Shown here: piece after piece, positions 58,648 to 64,000 of the stretch
Layout of the letters: the number at the start of each line of letters is the position of its first letter
Numbering within the stretch: position 1 is the first letter of the stretch
NCBI RefSeq assembly: GCF_000275845.1
Contig: NW_006766892.1
Span: forward strand, 829,065-893,064
DNA: 64,000 nt
DNA from: Dichomitus squalens LYAD-421 SS1
Lineage: Eukaryota > Basidiomycota > Agaricomycetes > Polyporales > Polyporaceae
Direction of reading: 5' to 3'
Made by a program: the position numbers and the translations under genes
The notes under the pieces: generated by a model
Database searches by the model: none
What the model was told of the DNA's origin: nothing
Seen by the model: only the letters and a program-made list of their open reading frames with translations

Positions 58648-59132
58648 TCCTGCGAATGTCTGTCTCTCCTATCGCCTTGTGCTATCTCCGCAACGACTGC
58701 TTTCGCTCTTAATACCATCATCATCCACTCTTGCACAATGCTAACTTTGTGCGGCACCCGTAGCTCATTATAATTTCTCCTATGAATCCGTATATGGTCG
58801 GCGCCACTAATCGCTCCAGTGACACGGTAGGCGCAAGCAAACATCCCCACTCCAGCTGCTGGCCATGTACTTCATTATATCCTCATAATCCCGTTGCTAT
58901 TATCCCAACCTCCTTGATCAACGGAGCCTCCGTCTCGCCATGCATATCGTCTTCTGACCCGCCGGTCTACTGGCTACCTTGTGCAGGCATAATGATCGAG
59001 TCCGCGCCCGTGCAAGCCTCCATGTCGCATCCAGGTCAAGGTAAGACTCTATGCGAAGCCCGTCCCCCTCTTTTCTGCCACGACCACTCTTCGCGTTGTT
59101 ACGGCACACTTATATCCTGCATTACTCCCGGA
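58648..59132. other. Intergenic region before the DUF6534 gene
   Basis: About 485 bases. The frame of the following gene is open upstream to 58782, but that part has no resemblance to the family and probably is leader or promoter. Confidence 0.4.
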
Positions 59133-60791
59133 ATGGCTATTGCGGGAAATGTGGCCGACTTCACCCAATGGGAGGCCTTGTATACAACAGGGAAACCGGA
59201 TGCGGCAATGATAGGGCCTGCTCTGATCCAAGGCTTTCTGCAGTATTTGTTTCAAGGTGCGTCTGCCTTCTATAAAGTACACTCTATCAAGGGAATGAAT
59301 ATCTTGACACGGGGAACAGGAGTCATCATCACGCAGGTATGCGCTCACCTCTCGCATCTCGCTCGAGAATAGTCAGTGGAAACGGTTCTCGAGACAGGCT
59401 ATCAAGTTCTACGACAGATGCCAAGGCGATCCCATGACACTACGAGTATATGTCTTCTTGCTCGTGTTTTTCTCGATGTAGGCTCGACCTCCTTTGCATA
59501 TACGCGCATACATGGACGAATATCGGGCTTTGCATAGAGTACAGACCGTGTTTGAGAGCTACATAGTGTGGCTTGTAACAATCGATGTTATACACCACGC
59601 ACGTATCCTTGCCCTCCCTCTCAAGACGTGCAGATGTCCTAACCAAACTTCAATAGATCTATCCCATACTGCCTACTGAGCCCCTCTGGAACGCAGTAAT
59701 CTGTACTCTATGTGAGTCGTACCTCATAAGACGATGCTACAAAGTAGGTTTCAGTCTGCTTCAACGAAGTTCGGGCTCCTCATTACAAACCTAGGTGACC
59801 GGTAGGAACATCGCGGTCCTGCTCATCCTGTCGGCGCTTTCGGCCACTTCCTTCGTTGCGGTCCTCATCCTCGTCAGTGTGATGTCACTCGCGTGGTCTT
59901 CGTATGTTATTGACTCACAACGCAACACATTTCCCAAGACCGCGAAGATAGCCATGGTCATCGGTCCTAGCATCGACCAGGGTCGTACGGATGTGCGTAT
60001 GTGTCGAGATTCGGGATCGCGGGACTTATTCTGACGGACCGGCATATACTCAGCTGCTGCATGCCAGTACCTACGCATACCCCCTTTGGGTGTATAGTCA
60101 ACTCGTAACTGCAATCTCGTTGACATCCATACGTACTCGTCTATTTACCCTCCACGCATAGTCAATCGCTCACTCAACCTCCACTTCAGTGTCCGTCTCC
60201 CTATGGCGAACGAGAACCGGACTCCCCCATCTGGACCGCACCGTCGCCTGCATCATCTTCCTGACCTGGGAGACTGCCGCGCTACCCTCGATCTGCATGC
60301 TTGTTTCCGGCATCATATTCTCCATCCGTGACGCACAGGGCCCCGGGAAGTCCGTTGTCGAGCGCTCGCACCTCGACCTCTTCTTTGCCATCCTCACCGG
60401 CAAGCTGTATGCGCTCGGACTCCTCCGCATGATCAACTCACGTACGAAGTTCCGCGAGCGGCTGAATTCTAATTCTCTCGGGCGTCGCACGCTCTCAGGG
60501 TGGCAAAGGGCCGACGACACGGCCAACTCTGCGGAATCGCGGGACATGAACGCAGGCCGAGGGGAGATGTCAACCTTAAGGGACTCAGTAGCTGAGAGCA
60601 GAAAGGATTTCGGGTCGACTTCCTCAGCCGTCCAGATGGCGGAGTGCGGTGCTGGGCTGCCGACTTCGACGGCGACGAATCCCGTAGTCACTTTCCAGCC
60701 GCCCGAGGAAGGAGGCAGACAATGGGCTGTTGGGAGTGGATCCGGCATCGAGGTGCATATGATCATGCAGTACTGGCCTATCAAATACTAA
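59133..60791 (+). CDS. DUF6534-type multipass membrane protein
   Basis: Family of seven-helix membrane proteins abundant in Agaricomycetes; function unknown. First exons 59133-59256, 59320-59336, 59398-59477 and one beginning 59539 give IGPALIQGFLQYLFQGVIIT, QAIKFYDRCQGDPMTLRVYV, FLLVFFSIVQTVFESYIVWL. The middle contains the exon starting 59795 with GRNIAVLLILSALSATSFVA and VLILVSVMSLAWSS, then after another intron MVIGPSIDQGRTD and HASTYAYPLWVYSQLVTAIS. The last exon (from about 60190) encodes LWRTRTGLPHLDRTVACIIF, TWETAALPSICMLVSGIIFS, LDLFFAILTGKLYALGLLRM and INSRTKFRERLNS, the diagnostic C-terminal domain, followed by a disordered tail ending YWPIKY. Exons between 59560 and 59794 could not be resolved, so the full length is uncertain. 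Confidence 0.72.
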
Positions 60792-61129
60792 CCGACCTTA
60801 TTTGGTCTGTCAGACCTCTCCCGTGTTACGCCAGGGCATCTCAGTATCGCGGAACCTGTCCACAGCTCACTTCCAACCTCCCGAACCTCCTGGGTACACC
60901 CAATCTCGGGGTGGTTGAGGTGAGCAATATCAGCCATTGTCGAAGTTACGCGCTGTACGCTCACAGTCTCTCTGCACAGGCTTTAAGTTATCCAGGACGA
61001 GGCAATCTATTCCAATTGAGCGGGAGTGGTGATAGATTCGAAGTCGACGATACAGGGAGCCATCGAATACCCTAACTCTATTTACATTGCTGGAAGCCGC
61101 GTGCAGTCTCGTACTCCGCCTGGCACGGC
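60792..61129. other. Convergent region between DUF6534 and oxidase genes
   Basis: About 340 bases between facing genes. No further feature was recognised. Confidence 0.4.
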
Positions 61130-61419
61130 TTACAATCTCGCATGCTCAGCCGGACCCGGAGGCACGCCGCTCGGGGAGTATCGCAAGGCCTCCTTGTTCT
61201 TATAGACGTCCTCGGTGATCGAGCGGTATCCCGCGACGGTCATAAGGATATCCAGGTCGGCGAGAAGACTCTTGATGACGTGCCTGCACCCGTGCACGCC
61301 TTCGTGCGACATGCCCCACACGAACAGGCGGCCGATCATGACGACGTGCGCACCGAGAGCGATCGCCTTAAAGACATCCGCTCCCGTGCGGATGCCCGAA
61401 TCGAAGATGATGGTCATCT
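61130..61419 (-). pseudogene. FMN-dependent alpha-hydroxyacid oxidase, C-terminal exon
   Basis: Minus-strand exon carrying the end of a lactate oxidase/monooxygenase-like flavoenzyme. It reads MTIIFDSGIRTGADVFKAIA, the FMN phosphate-binding segment of the family, then LGAHVVMIGRLFVWGMSHEG, GCRHVIKSLLADLDILMTVA and GYRSITEDVYKNKEALRYSP. The CAG acceptor at 61420-61422 (read on the minus strand) leaves a phase that fits the donor of the middle block at 62114 (GD + K + MTIIF), but the middle block is on the other strand. As assembled, this exon cannot be spliced to it. Together with the other two pieces it marks one gene with an inverted interior. Confidence 0.85.
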
Positions 61420-61475
61420 CTGCAGGCACAGTCATGTGAGTGTAAGTCGCATGCTTCAGAAAGATACCTACACAG

Positions 61476-62114
61476 GGCCTAATGGTGGCAACGCCAAGAG
61501 CCCCCGCTTCTACCAGCTCTATATGCCTCACGATGACGAAGTCGTATGTACATTGCGATATTCACAATCAGCATGGTACCTACCTCACTCCTCCTGTAGA
61601 CACTTTCTCTTCTCAACCGCGCTTGGAAGTCCGGATTCGACGTTCTCATGCTCACCACCGACACCTGGCAGCTGGGCTGGCGTCCCACAGATATCAACAT
61701 CGCCAACTACACGCACGTCCATGCCTTCTCTTCTGACGTGCTTACGTGCCGACATCACCTGCAGGTTCTACTATCCTGGCACGCCGGGCAACGAACTTGG
61801 CGAGTCCGACCCAGCTTACATGGCCAAGCACCACGACGACCTCGCGCAGGACAAAGGCCACTGGATCGACTCAAGCGTCTGGCACGGCAAGCCGCACACG
61901 TGGGAGAAGGTCCGCTGGCTTATTGGCGAATGGAAGAAGATCTCGGACGGCCGCCCGTTCGTGCTGAAAGGCATTCAGAGCGTTGCGGACGCAAACCGTG
62001 CTCTCGAGATAGGCTGCGATGGCATCGTGGTCACGAATCACGCTGGCCGCCAGGTTGACGGCGCGGTTGGGAGCTTGGACGTTCTCCCGGAGATCGCGGA
62101 GGCTGTCGGGGATA
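61476..62114 (+). pseudogene. FMN-dependent alpha-hydroxyacid oxidase, inverted middle exons
   Basis: Plus-strand block encoding the central part of the enzyme. It begins GGNAKSPRFYQLYMPHDDEV, then after an intron (about 61551-61598) TLSLLNRAWKSGFDVLMLTT and DTWQLGWRPTDINIANY, a motif of lactate 2-monooxygenase relatives. After a further intron come FYYPGTPGNELGESDPAYMA, KPHTWEKVRWLIGEWKKISD, GRPFVLKGIQSVADANRALE, GCDGIVVTNHAGRQVDGAVG (active-site His and Arg) and SLDVLPEIAEAVGD. It lacks both the N-terminal substrate/FMN parts and the C-terminal phosphate-binding part, which lie on the minus strand on either side. The internal intron near 61720-61763 has no standard GT donor in phase (a GC donor is possible). 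No separate start codon fits this block as an independent gene. Confidence 0.85.
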
Positions 62115-62214
62115 GTGTGTGTTGTCTTACTCTCGCCATTTTATCAGAACACACTCAGTTGCTTTTGTTTCGACGTCGACGTCAAGTTACCATTGTACTG
62201 ATGCACAGCATTAC

Positions 62215-62925
62215 TTTCGTTCTTCACCGACGCGGCTTCATCATTGACGCGGGCGACCTCCTCAATGGGCTGCGATGACGCCGTAGATAGACAATACTAG
62301 GCCCACAAGAGTCATGCCCAAATGTCAACTAGTCTTTGCGGGACTGCTCACCGGCATACCGAGCTCACCGGCGACGCGAGCAGGAATAAGCTCGCCGAGA
62401 GGCGAGTAGAGCTTGTTGATACCGATAGGCGCGAACATAATTGGAACCGGTATCTTGTGTCCGAAGATCGTCGCTACAAAGCAGTGCAATATGAGATCGT
62501 GTTACCGCTGCGATTCTCACAGGTGAACCCACTCGTCAAATCGCGCGTGTTGGTGTCCACGCATGTACGCGGAATAATACGCCATCTGTAGAAGGCCTCC
62601 CTGTACCGGACAAGTCAGTCACTAAAGATGGTATTCTCTCAGACACTAGAAAGGCACATACCTATTCGCTCTATCGGTCCAACCGAGGCCTGCATTGGAG
62701 TTAGCGTAAAAGTATCCACGGTCGTTAAGTTTCTTCTTGGTCGACTCCTGCAGCTCGTCGGGGTGGACTGAGAAGCTTGGCACTGTATGATCATGAGATC
62801 TCGTTACAGTCCGCCAGCATGAGCCGGTACGTACAAATTCCCTTCTCGCCTCCAAGCTTGAACACTTCGCGCTGGTACAGGGAGTAATGGGGCGAAGGAC
62901 CCTTGGGCTTGTTAGTTGGATCCAT
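62215..62925 (-). pseudogene. FMN-dependent alpha-hydroxyacid oxidase, N-terminal exons
   Basis: Minus-strand exons for the start of the enzyme. MDPTNKPKGPSPHYSLYQRE at 62925 opens the protein; then FSVHPDELQESTKKKLNDRG, GYFYANSNAGLGWTDRANRE (the Tyr-containing flavin-site segment) and FYRWRIIPRTCVDTNTRDLT, TIFGHKIPVPIMFAPIGINK, YSPLGELIPARVAGELGMPY and CLSTASSQPIEEVARVND. Splice phases agree throughout (for example G-M-P to Y-C-L-S-T across the intron after GMP). The last exon ends at 62215 with donor GTAATG in phase 1, exactly what the middle block at 61476 needs on its acceptor side. All expected family residues of this region are present, so the gene looks recently intact. Confidence 0.88.
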
Positions 62926-63592
62926 TGCGATGGGTGTTGTACAAGAAGGACGTTGTGAGTGTGCTGTGCAGGTTTCGAGGAGATCGGCTACTGTTGCTGG
63001 AGAGCAGGAGTTGAGGATAGATGTATATATACACCGGGCTGGTGAAGGAAGACGTGAGCGGTCAATGACATCATGGGTGGCATATGTCAGGACTTCGCGA
63101 GTCTGCGACAAAGTAACTCCTCATTGAATATTGATCGCGCGGACGGCTTCCTGCGTACTCAACATCGCTCGAGGGGAATCGTAGCGCCGCGGCATCAGAC
63201 GTGGAAGGTACGGGGGTGAGTTGAAGACCGTAAGTTATGGACGGCTCTCCGAGAAGGAAGGCGCACAGCTTATTCGGGCATCCGTCTCCTTGTCTGTCGC
63301 GTGACATAACCCGACTCCACGCCCATTTCGATCGCATCGCGCGTTTCGGCACCCGCCGGGCCTCACTGCGAGAACGAATCCTTAGGCCTCCTAGTCAGCG
63401 GCCACTAACCACCTCCGAGTCGCTTTGGGTACACGCATACCAATTCACCCATCATATCTATACAAACAAAACACAGGCAAAGTGAGCGCAACGCACATCG
63501 CAGGCTGGGATGTATGGGGGTTACAATATCCAGCAACGCACGGCAAGCACACACGCCCATTGCCAGTGCAAACCTCCCTCTGAAGGCATCTC
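62926..63592. other. Intergenic region between oxidase and M28 peptidase genes
   Basis: About 670 bases containing the oxidase promoter and the peptidase 3' end. No other gene or RNA was recognised. A TATATATA string occurs at about 63022-63030, about 100 bases before the oxidase start on the minus strand. Confidence 0.45.
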
Positions 63593-64000
63593 CTACACTT
63601 TGATCGTCTCCGTCAGCTTGTCTAATAGCGCCCCAACTCGTCTCGCCTCCTGTTCCGCCAGCGTCGCATTCACATCAATGGTTAACGCCTCCGTAATCGA
63701 CGGCAGAGTCGTCGCTCCGTACCCTACGAAGAAAACTTATCAGTACCGTGTCCCATCCCTCCTGCGGCTCTCCGCCGCATTCAAGCGAGATCGCATACGG
63801 CGCGCCTGCGCAGCACCGAGGCCCTGCCCGACGGCATCGCAATCCACGAAACACATAGGAGTAGCGGAAATTCCACATACCGAGCCACTTGCCAGGCGCG
63901 ACACCCAAGTGCCTGTACCACTCCCGGTCCTTGATGCCCTCCTCCGAGATGAACCCGCGCTCGAACGCGACCAGCTTAGCGTTCGCCGCCTGCACCCGCT
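63593..64000 (-). CDS. Glutamate carboxypeptidase II-like M28 peptidase, C-terminal end (partial)
   Basis: The gene runs off the right edge. Two exons are visible: 63881 to beyond 64000, and 63593-63723, joined across a 157-base intron. The sequence ANAKLVAFERGFISEEGIKD, REWYRHLGVAPGKWLGYGAT, TLPSITEALTIDVNATLAEQ and EARRVGALLDKLTETI is the C-terminal transferrin-receptor-like dimerisation domain of NAALADase/glutamate carboxypeptidase II proteins. The metal-binding catalytic domain would lie outside this window. In fungi such proteins are membrane-bound vacuolar or secretory-pathway peptidases; the exact role here is unknown. Confidence 0.9.

Noticed and set aside
58782..59132. Upstream start for the DUF6534 gene
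   Set aside because: In frame, but Cys/Ser/Pro-rich sequence that does not resemble the short N-terminus usual in that family.
61142..62278. Open plus-strand frame of 378 codons taken as one oxidase protein
   Set aside because: Only its middle part matches the family. The first 110 codons are antisense to the C-terminal exon and the last 50 are intron or antisense to the N-terminal exon.

Overview
This window comes from the nuclear genome of a filamentous basidiomycete, most likely an Agaricomycete mushroom or bracket fungus. The evidence is the gene structure (many short introns of about 50-70 bases, GT-AG borders, very small exons) and the gene content: a two-HMG-box protein resembling Coprinopsis Exp1, a VelB-type velvet regulator, DUF6534-type and short single-pass membrane proteins typical of mushrooms, and an eight-domain set of conserved eukaryotic housekeeping genes. 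No bacterial, viral or plasmid features were seen. One assembly gap (288 N) lies at 30181-30468.

Layout. 0.5-9.4 kb: complex I subunit NDUFA13/GRIM-19, HMG-box protein, GNAT acetyltransferase (minus) and a large PPR protein. 9.6-16.3 kb: velvet regulator VelB (minus), ArfGAP and an F-box protein. After a gene-poor 2.3 kb come a four-finger C2H2 protein, a USP36/42-type ubiquitin protease and, convergent to it, a mitochondrial PP2C phosphatase. 25.3-32.9 kb is accessory in character: a gene-free stretch with inverted repeats, then two related single-pass membrane protein genes, the second disturbed by the assembly gap and an exact 813-base duplication. 32.9-52.3 kb is dense and conserved: a disordered KEN-motif protein, haspin kinase, GINS subunit PSF2, vacuolar TRP channel YVC1, ARPC3, NOB1, LEU2, a secreted M24 peptidase, VPS17 and RIB1. 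52.3-64 kb is looser: a gene-poor stretch, a signal-peptide/single-TM protein, a coiled-coil protein with a SUMO-interaction-like motif, a DUF6534 membrane protein, a rearranged FMN-dependent alpha-hydroxyacid oxidase gene, and the 3' end of an M28 glutamate-carboxypeptidase-like gene.

How they relate. These are mostly independent housekeeping genes, not a pathway cluster. Shared themes are divergent pairs with short common promoters (haspin/PSF2 with an ACGCGT element, YVC1/ARPC3, NOB1/LEU2) and convergent pairs (USP/PP2C, ARPC3/NOB1, M24 peptidase/VPS17).

The most striking observation is in the oxidase gene at 61.1-62.9 kb: its N-terminal and C-terminal exons are on the minus strand, but the middle exons, carrying the active-site histidine, are on the plus strand between them. 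Both breakpoints fall in introns and all splice phases still match, so a roughly 0.7-kb intragenic inversion (or a misassembly) is implied. Other unusual points are a 5-base microexon in YVC1, an 11-base microexon in the same gene, and a possible 23-base intron in VelB. All exon coordinates were worked out by hand from splice signals, reading frame and family conservation; no database search or transcript data were available.
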